From the NCBI GenBank assembly GCA_902772085.1, contig CACXZL010000027.1, forward strand, positions 1 through 10,918: a stretch of DNA of 10,918 nt, in the 5' to 3' direction. The notes under the pieces are model-generated. The model had not been told where the DNA came from and searched no databases. It was given only the letters and a program-made list of their open reading frames with translations. Shown here piece after piece: positions 1-6,127 of this stretch. Each line of letters starts with the position of its first letter. Position 1 is the stretch's first letter. This DNA comes from an uncultured Coriobacteriaceae bacterium. Its GTDB lineage: Bacteria > Actinomycetota > Coriobacteriia > Coriobacteriales > Atopobiaceae. Made by a program: the position numbers and the translations under genes.

Positions 1-1194
1 TTCAACTACCTTGAGCGCTTCTTCAAGAAGATCACGCCCTCCATCGTCCAGATGATCGTCGTGCCCTTCTGCTCCATCCTTCTGGGCGTCATGGCTGCCC
101 ACTTCGTTCTCGGCCCCATCGGCTGGGCCCTCGGCTCCGCTGTCTCCTCCGTCGTCAACGCAGGCATCACCGGCAACTTCCGCGTGCTCTTTGGCGCCAT
201 CTTCGGCGGCGTGTACGCCCCGCTCGTGATCACCGGTCTGCATCACATGACCAACGCCATCGACCTGCAGCTCATCGCCGACTTTGGTGGCACCATGCTC
301 TGGCCCATGATCGCCCTCTCCAACATCGCTCAGGGCTCTGCCGTCATGGCCATGACCGTCCTGCAGAAGGGTGACGAGGACGCCGAGCAGGTCAACATTC
401 CGGCCGCCCTTTCCTGCTACCTGGGCGTCACCGAGCCCGCCATCTTCGGCGTCAACCTCAAGTACGTCTTCCCGTTCGTCTGCGCCATGATTGGTTCCTC
501 CATCGCTGGCTTCCTGTCCTGCCTCTTCTCCTGCACGGCCAACGCCATCGGCGTCGGCGGCCTGCCCGGCATCCTCGCCATGCAGCCGCAGTCTATGCTC
601 CCCTACGCGCTTTGCATGCTCGTTGCCATCGTGGTGCCCTTCATCCTCACCTTCATCGTTGGCAAGCGTAAGGGCATCGACAAGCAGACCAAGGCCAAGG
701 CCGCCGCTCCTGCCACTGCCAGCCACATCGACGCCGTTGACGAGCCCGGCACCCTTGCCGCCGTCATGGACGGCACCGCCGTCGCCATGATCGACGCCCC
801 CGATGCGGTCTTCGCCAGCCTTGCCATGGGCGACGGCGTGGTCATCGAGCCGTCCAACGGCGCGCTCTACAGCCCCGTCTCCGGCACCGTCACCATGGTC
901 TTCGACACCAAGCATGCCATTGGCCTGCTCGCCGACGATGGCGCCGAGATCCTGATCCACATCGGCGTTGACACCGTCGAGCTGGGCGGCGCACCCTTCA
1001 CCGCACACTGCGCCGCGGGCGACAAGGTCAAGGCCGGCGACCTGCTGACGGAAGTCGACCTCGACGCGCTCGAGGCTGCCAACAAGCCCAGCGCCACCAT
1101 GGTCATCGTCACCAACACCGACGCCTTCAAGGCCATAGCACCGGTCGTCGGCCCCATCAAGGCTGGTCAGGCTTCCTGTAAGCTAACCAAATAG
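1..1194 (+). CDS. treB: Trehalose-type PTS permease, EIIC (partial)-EIIA
   Basis: The frame is open from base 1 and ends at TAG 1192-1194, so 397 C-terminal residues are present and the EIIB domain and start lie outside the window. It would import trehalose across the membrane as trehalose-6-phosphate, using phosphate passed from HPr. Residues 1 to about 220 are hydrophobic EIIC; they contain the motif GVTEPAIFG typical of glucose-superfamily EIIC and a GLHHMTNAID segment like trehalose permeases. A basic, Ala-rich linker (about 221-245) leads to a crr-like EIIA domain (about 245-390). This has His305 in TKHAIGL and His320 in LIHIGVDTV, 15 residues apart like His75 and His90 of E. coli EIIA-Glc; His320 is the expected phosphorylated residue. 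Many trehalose permeases lack a fused EIIA, so this fused form should not need the glucose EIIA. The treC gene 68 bp downstream supports trehalose over sucrose or beta-glucosides. The substrate remains an inference. Confidence 0.9.
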   Translation, partial: FNYLERFFKKITPSIVQMIVVPFCSILLGVMAAHFVLGPIGWALGSAVSSVVNAGITGNFRVLFGAIFGGVYAPLVITGLHHMTNAIDLQLIADFGGTMLWPMIALSNIAQGSAVMAMTVLQKGDEDAEQVNIPAALSCYLGVTEPAIFGVNLKYVFPFVCAMIGSSIAGFLSCLFSCTANAIGVGGLPGILAMQPQSMLPYALCMLVAIVVPFILTFIVGKRKGIDKQTKAKAAAPATASHIDAVDEPGTLAAVMDGTAVAMIDAPDAVFASLAMGDGVVIEPSNGALYSPVSGTVTMVFDTKHAIGLLADDGAEILIHIGVDTVELGGAPFTAHCAAGDKVKAGDLLTEVDLDALEAANKPSATMVIVTNTDAFKAIAPVVGPIKAGQASCKLTK

Positions 1195-1202
1195 CAGCTA
1201 AT

Positions 1203-1240
1203 GCGCAGCCGGAGGGATGTCGAAATCCGCCCGGCTGCGC
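1203..1240 (+). other. Intercistronic hairpin between permease and treC
   Basis: Bases 1203-1212 and 1231-1240 form a perfect 10-bp GC-rich stem. Inside it, GGAT 1215-1218 can pair with ATCC 1225-1228, extending the fold to about 38 nt. No T-run follows, and the treC ribosome site begins 12 bases later, so it is unlikely to be a full intrinsic terminator. It may instead stabilise the upstream mRNA end after processing or tune the permease to hydrolase ratio. Confidence 0.65.
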
Positions 1241-1252
1241 TCCGTCATGCAG

Positions 1253-1260
1253 AAGGAGGT
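1253..1260 (+). promoter_or_regulatory. Ribosome binding site of treC
   Basis: AAGGAGGT is a near-perfect Shine-Dalgarno sequence. Two in-frame ATGs follow, at 1263 (2 bases after the site) and 1269 (8 bases after it). The spacing strongly favours the second ATG as the real start. Confidence 0.75.
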
Positions 1261-1268
1261 GCATGAGG

Positions 1269-2945
1269 ATGAAGACAACCACAACCGAGCAAGCCCTTAG
1301 GCTTGGCAGCAAGGTCGTCTATCAGATATACATCAAGTCTTTCCAAGATACGACCGGCAACGGTATGGGTGACCTGCGCGGCATTACCACCCGGCTCGAC
1401 TATCTTGCCGACCTTGGCGTCGACTACCTCTGGATCACCCCGTTCTTCCCCAGCCCCCAGAACGACAACGGCTACGATGTGAGCGACTACCGAGCCGTCG
1501 AGCCAATGTTTGGCACCATGGAGGACTTCGAGGAGCTGTCGCGCGAAGCACGGAAACGCGGGATGAGCCTCATGCTGGACATGGTGTTCAACCATACCTC
1601 GACCGAGCATGAATGGTTCCAGAGGGCACTCGCCGGGGATCCCAAGTATCTGGCATACTACAAGTTCGTGGACGCAACGCCAGACGCGACCGCAGAAGAC
1701 CCCGGAGAGCCGCCCACCAACTGGGAGAGCAAATTTGGCGGAAACGCATGGGAGTACGTACCTTCGCTCAACAAGTGGTATCTGCACTTGTTTGACGTAA
1801 CGCAGGCGGACTTGGATTGGGACAATCCCCAGGTACGCGCAGAGCTTGTGGACGTTCTGCGCTTCTGGCGCTCCAAAGGCGTCGACGCCTTCCGCTTCGA
1901 CGTCGTGAATCTCGTCTCCAAGCCCGCGACGTGGGAAAACGACTATGAGGGCGATGGACGCCGTTTCTACACGGACGGCCCGCACATCCACGAGTATCTG
2001 CAGGAGCTCGTGCGTGAAGGCGACATCGACGGCCTGCTCACCGTAGGAGAGATGAGCTCCACTTCCGTCGACAATTGCATACGCTACTCGAACCCCGCAT
2101 GCCACGAGCTCTCCATGGCCTTCAGCTTCCATCATCTCAAGGTGGACTATCCCAACGGGGAGAAATGGGCGCTCATGGAGCCAGACATCGCCAAGCTCCG
2201 CGAGATATTTGCCACTTGGCAAGAGCGCGTGACCGAGGGTGGCGGATGGAACGCGCTCTTCTGGTCAAACCACGATCAGCCACGGCCAAACTCGCGCTTT
2301 GGCGCCGTTGCGACACGCGAGGACTGGAAGCGCTCGAGCGAGATGCTGGCGCTTTGCACGCACCTCATGCGTGGCACGCCCTACATCTATCAGGGCGAGG
2401 AGCTGGGCATGACAAACCCGGACTTCACGTCCATCGACCAGTACCGAGACGTCGAGTCCATCAACTACTATCAGATTCTGCAGGAGCGGGGGCACTCGCC
2501 CGAGGATGCCTTCCGCATCGTACACGAGCGTTCGCGCGACGATTCCCGCACGCCCGTGCAATGGGACGACTCCCCCCACGCCGGCTTCAGCAGCGTGGAG
2601 CCTTGGATTGGCGTGAGCAACAATTGCCACTGGCTGAACGCGGCTGCCGAGGTCGATGACCCTGACTCGGTGTACAGCTTCTTCAAGCGCCTTATCTCCC
2701 TGCGCAAAGAGGAGCCAATCATTCAAGGCGGCAGCATCGAATTTATGGAGAGCCCTTCCGAGAAGGTCATTGCCTACAGGCGCACGCTCGGGCACGAATG
2801 CCTGCTGGTGCAATGCAACTTCTCATGCGAGCAGCAGCCCGCACTCGTGCACACGGGTGGCACGGTGCTCGTCAGCAACTACGACGAGCCGGGCAACGAC
2901 ACGACGCTCCGTCCTTGGGAAGCCACGGCGACCATCTGGCGATAG
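1269..2945 (+). CDS. treC: Trehalose-6-phosphate hydrolase (GH13)
   Basis: This cytoplasmic GH13 alpha-glucosidase would hydrolyse trehalose-6-phosphate to glucose and glucose-6-phosphate. From the ATG at 1269 it has 558 aa (560 from the ATG at 1263), about 550-560 being usual for TreC and oligo-1,6-glucosidases. The GH13 regions are in order: LMLDMVFNHT (region I); GVDAFRFDVVN with the nucleophile Asp at 1899-1901; TVGEM with the acid/base Glu at 2049-2051; and FWSNHDQPR with the transition-state Asp at 2274-2276. The N-terminus (VVYQIYIKSF..GDLRGI) is the usual (beta/alpha)8 barrel entry. Oligo-1,6-glucosidase has the same architecture, so the trehalose-6-P assignment rests mainly on the fused permease upstream with which it appears co-transcribed. 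The gene ends 48 bases before an intrinsic terminator stem. No regulator such as treR is seen in the window. Confidence 0.92.
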   Translation: MKTTTTEQALRLGSKVVYQIYIKSFQDTTGNGMGDLRGITTRLDYLADLGVDYLWITPFFPSPQNDNGYDVSDYRAVEPMFGTMEDFEELSREARKRGMSLMLDMVFNHTSTEHEWFQRALAGDPKYLAYYKFVDATPDATAEDPGEPPTNWESKFGGNAWEYVPSLNKWYLHLFDVTQADLDWDNPQVRAELVDVLRFWRSKGVDAFRFDVVNLVSKPATWENDYEGDGRRFYTDGPHIHEYLQELVREGDIDGLLTVGEMSSTSVDNCIRYSNPACHELSMAFSFHHLKVDYPNGEKWALMEPDIAKLREIFATWQERVTEGGGWNALFWSNHDQPRPNSRFGAVATREDWKRSSEMLALCTHLMRGTPYIYQGEELGMTNPDFTSIDQYRDVESINYYQILQERGHSPEDAFRIVHERSRDDSRTPVQWDDSPHAGFSSVEPWIGVSNNCHWLNAAAEVDDPDSVYSFFKRLISLRKEEPIIQGGSIEFMESPSEKVIAYRRTLGHECLLVQCNFSCEQQPALVHTGGTVLVSNYDEPGNDTTLRPWEATATIWR

Positions 2946-2993
2946 GCTTGCCATTGTTTGCTGCCCGCATAGAAGGGCAACGCAGATTCGCGA

Positions 2994-3035
2994 GGGTGCG
3001 GAGAGGGCATGGCCTCCTCCGCACCCTGCTTTTTT
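2994..3035 (+). terminator. Intrinsic terminator after treC
   Basis: GGGTGCGGAG (2994-3003) pairs perfectly with CTCCGCACCC (3017-3026). After TGC comes a run of six T (3030-3035), the classic Rho-independent arrangement. On the minus strand the same hairpin lacks a T-run, so termination of the convergent phosphorylase gene there is less certain. Confidence 0.9.
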
Positions 3036-3069
3036 ATGGCGCTGGGCAAGCCACCAAAATCGGCATGAA

Positions 3070-3870
3070 TCAGAACTCAAGCTCGCTGGTGAGGAGATAT
3101 TCGACGAAACGGCTGGACGTAAACGCCGCAAAGGTCTGATACTGGTCGGATTTCTCCTCATTTGCATAGTCGCAGACACTCTTTACGACAAGTGCCCGCG
3201 GCTTTGGGTCGGGCACCGTCGACGCCGCAAGAAAAACGCCGTATGACTCCATGTCGAGACCCACCGTCTCGGGATAGAGCGAACGTACACGCATGTCAAC
3301 GGCGCGTTGATTTGCCATCACGGAGGTCCCACACGCGAGCGGGCCGATTTGGACCTCGAACTCACAAGCACCCGGCTTGCTCAGACGGCCAATCAGTGCC
3401 GCGAGATCGGAATCAAGGACCAGGGCCTGAGGACGCGGCAGAAACCCGATGTCCCCGAAGCGAATCTCTGATTCGTTGGGACCTACGACCTTGCCCGTAG
3501 AGTAGTCCCACACGACGTCGGGCACGAGCACGTCACCATACAGCTGCTCGGAGTTCTCCCCGATGCCTGCCGCAATACCGCACATGATGAGATAGCGAGG
3601 GTGAAAAAGCATCGAGGCCTTGGTGGCAAGCGCCGTTGCGGCAGGCATTCCCATGACGTGCTGCTGACAGGTCACAACGCGCTGGCTCCGACCGTTCTTA
3701 TCGATGAAACTCGTCTCGTAGTACCGCTGCAGATCGCCCTGTACACGACACCGGTGCCACGTTCCGCCAAAGGTCTCCCTCACGCTTTCGGTCTCCCGCA
3801 CTACTGCCGTACAGACAACGGCGGCACATTCATATGCGCTGGCTCTCCACGTTTCCTCGACGGTGCTCAT
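3070..3870 (-). CDS. Nucleoside phosphorylase superfamily protein
   Basis: A 266-aa cytoplasmic protein of the PNP/UDP phosphorylase and MTA/SAH nucleosidase fold, expected to cleave an N-glycosidic bond of a nucleoside or nucleotide. Visible motifs in order are HVMGMPAATALATK; PRYLIMCGIAAGIG (the glycine-rich loop); YGDVLVPDVVWDYSTGK; a GLDMESYG ribose-binding motif with Glu208; and VVKSVCDYAN with Asp234, matching the catalytic Asp region of nucleosidases. The VKSVCDYAN..K.D.YQ..AA tail resembles the branch found as effector modules in multidomain signalling or defence proteins rather than housekeeping MtnN, but here it stands alone. The ATG is set by GGGAGG seven bases upstream. It faces treC convergently and lies downstream of a cluster of tiny minus-strand frames. 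The substrate cannot be told from sequence. There is no signal peptide. Confidence 0.85.
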   Translation of the reverse strand: MSTVEETWRASAYECAAVVCTAVVRETESVRETFGGTWHRCRVQGDLQRYYETSFIDKNGRSQRVVTCQQHVMGMPAATALATKASMLFHPRYLIMCGIAAGIGENSEQLYGDVLVPDVVWDYSTGKVVGPNESEIRFGDIGFLPRPQALVLDSDLAALIGRLSKPGACEFEVQIGPLACGTSVMANQRAVDMRVRSLYPETVGLDMESYGVFLAASTVPDPKPRALVVKSVCDYANEEKSDQYQTFAAFTSSRFVEYLLTSELEF

Positions 3871-4208
3871 ATGTTTGCCTCCCTTGGCCTCCCAATTGAC
3901 GAACGCAATGAAATCACAGGCTGCTCGCTCTCTTGCGCAAGGACAGCACGAAGCGGTGCGTGATCAGCACCAGCAACGCCTTCTGGATGGTGCTGTGCAT
4001 GCATTCGCAATCTTCAATATGGCTAGTTGTCGGACGAAATGAACGTCTGATATGTGTACTCTCCAACTATGGTCTTATCGTGTGTTTCCTTGTAGATGTC
4101 GAAATAATTGGCTTTCACAGCATCCTTTCCTCGCGCTCGTTGAAGCCCGTGCCTCCGCTCACGCCCCTGGACTTGAATCCGCCCCGAGCCCGAAAGGTCC
4201 GACAGTCA
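3871..4208. other. Stretch without a confident gene; tiny minus-strand frames
   Basis: About 340 bases lie between the phosphorylase start and the Cys4 protein, and no well-supported gene fills them. The part from about 4000 to 4130 looks poorer in GC than its flanks. On the minus strand it holds the 31-aa frame listed separately, a 33-aa ATG frame (4115-4216) and an open frame that ends at the phosphorylase start in an ATATGA overlap. No tRNA or clear terminator is seen. It could be a leader, a decayed gene, or a run of coupled micro-ORFs. Confidence 0.4.
4023..4118 (-). CDS. Possible 31-aa small protein (GTG start)
   Basis: GTG at 4118 is preceded by AAAGGA, with four bases between site and start, and the frame ends at TAG 4023-4025. 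The peptide is soluble, acidic and rich in aromatic residues (KANYFDIYKETHDK, then VGEYTYQTF), a composition more protein-like than chance frames nearby. It overlaps the stop of a 33-aa frame by four bases (GTGA). I recognise no family. It could equally be the surviving end of a broken gene, because the same frame stays open upstream as far as the tandem stops that end the Cys4 gene. Confidence 0.35.
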   Translation of the reverse strand: MKANYFDIYKETHDKTIVGEYTYQTFISSDN

Positions 4209-4430
4209 TCAACCATGGGTGTACTTCGTGGCGGCGTGGAGCATGTTTATTTCCGAGAGCTCCAGTTTGCCGTCAATGTACGGCGCGTACATGGCCTCGA
4301 TTCTTGGCGCGCCAAGACTGCATCCGCTGCACGTCTCGCAGCTTGAGTCACCGCACCAGTCTAGTCCCTCTGCCACTATACGCATCCTCTCCTCGCGCGT
4401 GGTGTCTTTTATCAGTTTGCTTCTATGCAC
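4209..4430 (-). CDS. Small Cys4 conserved-type hypothetical protein, 73 aa
   Basis: GTG at 4430 is chosen because GGGAGGAG (4442-4435) sits just upstream with good spacing. An upstream in-frame TTG at 4457 would add nine residues but has no such site. The protein begins MHRSKLIKDTTREERMRIV. It has four cysteines, Cys26, 31, 34 and 37, spaced C-x4-C-x2-C-x2-C, which suggests zinc or Fe-S binding. The second half is a helical-looking stretch (APYIDGKLELSEIN). The DTTREER and YIDGK..L.EIN pattern resembles short uncharacterised proteins I recall from gut Firmicutes and Actinobacteria, though this is from memory and unchecked. There is no signal peptide or membrane span. It lies 93 bp after the 32-aa membrane peptide on the same strand and upstream of the phosphorylase, so the three could share a transcript. 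No function is assigned. Confidence 0.72.
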   Translation of the reverse strand: MHRSKLIKDTTREERMRIVAEGLDWCGDSSCETCSGCSLGAPRIEAMYAPYIDGKLELSEINMLHAATKYTHG

Positions 4431-4523
4431 GTGACTCCTCCCACGGAGACTATACAACCATACTCCCAGAGTACCACGCGGTTTTTGTAAAATGGTCCCT
4501 AGTCCTTCTTTTGATGAAGCGAA

Positions 4524-4622
4524 TCAGAATCCCACAAACTCGAGAGCCACCATACAGGGCATCAGTATGAGACTCATGAAAAACGAGACGATAAATACTA
4601 CGAGGGCTGTTGCTTGGTTCAT
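4524..4622 (-). CDS. 32-aa single-span membrane peptide
   Basis: ATG at 4622 follows AAAGGAG with a seven-base spacer, and the frame ends at TGA 4524-4526. The peptide is MNQATALVVFIVSFFMSLIL followed by a second hydrophobic stretch with one Pro and one Cys (MPCMVALEFVGF). It reads as one transmembrane helix of about 20-24 residues with almost no soluble part and no charged residue except one Glu near the end. Such peptides usually act by binding a larger membrane protein or as toxins, and nothing here distinguishes these. It is transcribed away from the MGMT-family gene and towards the Cys4 protein. The strong ribosome site plus the clean hydrophobic helix make it more convincing than its length suggests. 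Confidence 0.6.
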   Translation of the reverse strand: MNQATALVVFIVSFFMSLILMPCMVALEFVGF

Positions 4623-4716
4623 GGCGCTGCTCCTTTGCTACGATTGATGCGCGACCTGAGGCAAGCATACAAGGCACAGGAGACAGAAATAAAAACCTAG
4701 ACCCACGGAGGCATGC

Positions 4717-5025
4717 ATGGGCACATTCAACGTCGAGGTGTATGAGATGGTTCGACAAATCCCAAAAGGGCGCGTTGCGAGCTATGGCCAAATCGCGCGT
4801 CTCGTAGGTCGTCCGCGCAACGCACGCTTCGTTGGCTTTGCCCTCCATGCAAATCCAGAGCCTGGAGTGACGCCCTGCCATCGCGTCGTGTTTAAGGACG
4901 GGTCGCTCGCACCTGGCTTTGCCTTTGGCGGCGAGGACGAGCAACGGCATCTGCTCCAAGCGGAGGGCGTTGAATTCTTGCCGGACGGTCGCGTGGACAT
5001 GGAGCGCTTCTGCTGGGAGGCTTAG
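4717..5025 (+). CDS. MGMT-family protein, DNA-binding domain only
   Basis: 102 aa, started by ATG 4717 with GGAGG five bases upstream. It matches the C-terminal DNA-binding domain of O6-alkylguanine-DNA alkyltransferases: IPKGRVASYGQIARLVGRPRN (recognition-helix region), Arg37 in the R-x-VG arginine-finger position, and the active-site motif PCHRV with Cys54. The N-terminal ribonuclease-H-like domain of full-length Ogt/Ada enzymes is absent. Alkyltransferase-like (ATL) proteins of this size normally replace the Cys with Trp or Ala and only flag lesions. This one keeps Cys, so direct methyl transfer from O6-methylguanine is possible but unproven. It appears monocistronic, with a divergent small-peptide gene upstream and a lipoprotein gene with its own promoter downstream. 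Confidence 0.88.
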   Translation: MGTFNVEVYEMVRQIPKGRVASYGQIARLVGRPRNARFVGFALHANPEPGVTPCHRVVFKDGSLAPGFAFGGEDEQRHLLQAEGVEFLPDGRVDMERFCWEA

Positions 5026-5071
5026 CCTGCGCCACCTTGTAGTGGTTTAGCATTGATGATTCATCTCATGG

Positions 5072-5099
5072 TTTCCATCCTGCAAAGCGATGCTATCAT
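5072..5099 (+). promoter_or_regulatory. Promoter of first lipoprotein gene
   Basis: TTTCCA (5072-5077), a 16-base spacer, then TATCAT (5094-5099) preceded by TGC at 5091-5093, an extended -10 element. The predicted start of transcription is about 50 bases before the ATG at 5156. The same TGC-TAnnAT pattern precedes the next two plus-strand genes. Confidence 0.5.
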
Positions 5100-5155
5100 C
5101 TGTGATGCAAATCTCGAAAAGCGAGCAGATGAGACACATTCAAGAGAGGAACATT

Positions 5156-5233
5156 ATGAATACCGTCGGAAAGATTGCCACGTTGGCCGCATCGCTGTCC
5201 TTGTCGTTTGTGCTGGCCGCATGCGGTGGAAGC
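5156..5233 (+). repeat. Near-identical 78-bp direct repeat, copy 1
   Basis: Codons 1-26 of the first lipoprotein match codons 1-26 of the second (6050-6127) except for three single-base differences: AAT/AAG at codon 2, ATT/ATC at codon 7 and GCC/ACC at codon 8. The similarity drops abruptly after the GGAAGC that follows the lipobox. Confidence 0.92.
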
Positions 5234-5872
5234 GAATCGTCCCCGAGCGCCACCTCGATTGCCAGTTCAGCAAGCAGCAGCGCCCATACCAGCTCAACAA
5301 GCTCCGCTTCCCCGAGCTCGTCCTCTAGTTCTGATAGGTCGAGCGTGTTGACAAGCTCGACCTTTGACCCGTCGAAATCCACCTCGTACGAAAACGAGGC
5401 CTTTGGCATCAGCTATACTCCGCCAGAAGGATGGTCGTTTTCCGATACGGGCACGCTTTCAAAATCGAACCCCTTCATAAAAGTGCTCATCAAGGCCCTC
5501 AGGGGATATACCACCATCGACATGGTGGCAGCCAATGCAGACACTACCTCGAGCATGGTCTTGTCCATCGTCAACCGAAAGGTTGCAAACGCCAGCAAGT
5601 CTGCATCGAAGCTGCTCGAGACCCAGGCCAAAGAATTGCAAAAGAGACTTGAAAGTGACTACTCTTGCACGTCAAATGAAACGAAAGTGACGTTCGAAGG
5701 GTCCAAGCAGGAGACTCCGGTGATTGTCACAATTGCATCCAAAGACGACAAGACGCTCGCCATTGGTCAGGCGGTCGTTGAGAAGGATGGCCACTATCTC
5801 AACCTCGTCTCCTTCGGCACCACCCAAGAAGACGTCGTCAACTCGTTTGCCGGCTTCAAGTCTACCGTATAG
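5156..5872 (+). CDS. Lipoprotein, first of tandem pair
   Basis: 238 aa, surface-anchored. ATG 5156 follows AGAGGA; the frame is open further upstream, but only this start gives a proper signal peptide. Residues 1-22 form a lipoprotein signal (short basic N-region, hydrophobic core, LAAC lipobox) with Cys23 as the lipidated residue. Residues of about 24-75 are a low-complexity Ser/Thr/Ala-rich spacer, as in cell-wall-spanning lipoproteins of Gram-positives. The folded domain starts at YENEAFGISYTPPEGW (about residue 80) and runs to the end (VEKDGHYLNLVSFGTT..). The E-AFG-x-Y-x-x-PEGW opening recalls PsbP/DcrB-like domains, but I cannot confirm that family. It is a paralogue of the gene at 6050. 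Compared with that copy it has a few extra residues after the PEGW region (around IKALRGYTTID). Function unknown. Confidence 0.9.
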   Translation: MNTVGKIATLAASLSLSFVLAACGGSESSPSATSIASSASSSAHTSSTSSASPSSSSSSDRSSVLTSSTFDPSKSTSYENEAFGISYTPPEGWSFSDTGTLSKSNPFIKVLIKALRGYTTIDMVAANADTTSSMVLSIVNRKVANASKSASKLLETQAKELQKRLESDYSCTSNETKVTFEGSKQETPVIVTIASKDDKTLAIGQAVVEKDGHYLNLVSFGTTQEDVVNSFAGFKSTV

Positions 5873-5984
5873 TCAGCCTCTCTGGCGCCCGGCCCTCGTG
5901 TCGGCTCTCCATCGACCAATCACAAAAAGTTATTGCAGTTTTTCTTTGTGGCCTCACCTGCAGCGACCTCCATCTGGCATCACA

Positions 5985-5993
5985 TGCTAATAT
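5985..5993 (+). promoter_or_regulatory. Extended -10 of second lipoprotein gene
   Basis: TGC then TAATAT (5988-5993), 56 bases before the ATG at 6050. No good -35 is seen at the usual distance, as is common with extended -10 promoters. It suggests the second copy is transcribed independently of the first. Confidence 0.5.
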
Positions 5994-6049
5994 GCAATAC
6001 ATCGGTTTTTTGGGCAATCCAAGAAGGCATACCTGCAGGAAGGGACATA

Positions 6050-6127
6050 ATGAAGACCGTCGGAAAGATCACCACGTTGGCCGCATCGCTGTCCTTGTCG
6101 TTTGTGCTGGCCGCATGCGGTGGAAGC
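6050..6127 (+). repeat. Near-identical 78-bp direct repeat, copy 2
   Basis: Partner of 5156-5233, 75 of 78 bases identical by my count. The flanking upstream sequences, including ribosome sites and leader, are not similar, so the repeat starts sharply at the ATG. Confidence 0.92.

Noticed and set aside
1245..2222. 325-codon minus-strand frame
   Set aside because: Antisense to the treC catalytic barrel; no family motif or ribosome site.
3871..4000. Minus-strand open frame ending in ATATGA at the phosphorylase start
   Set aside because: The overlap suggests coupling, but there is no convincing ribosome site or protein-like composition.
4165..4200. Plus-strand stretch with CTGGACTTGAATCC that looks like a tRNA anticodon arm
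   Set aside because: No acceptor stem, D arm or T-loop consensus could be matched around it.
3933..4346. 137-codon plus-strand frame
   Set aside because: It crosses the well-started minus-strand Cys4 gene, has no ribosome site, and its translation shows no domain-like features.
4450..4959. 169-codon minus-strand frame
   Set aside because: Mostly antisense to the MGMT-family gene and out of phase with the 32-aa membrane peptide, which has the better start.
5090..5155. Upstream in-frame extension of the first lipoprotein
   Set aside because: Starting there would bury the signal peptide behind 22 polar residues; AGAGGA and the signal sequence favour ATG 5156.
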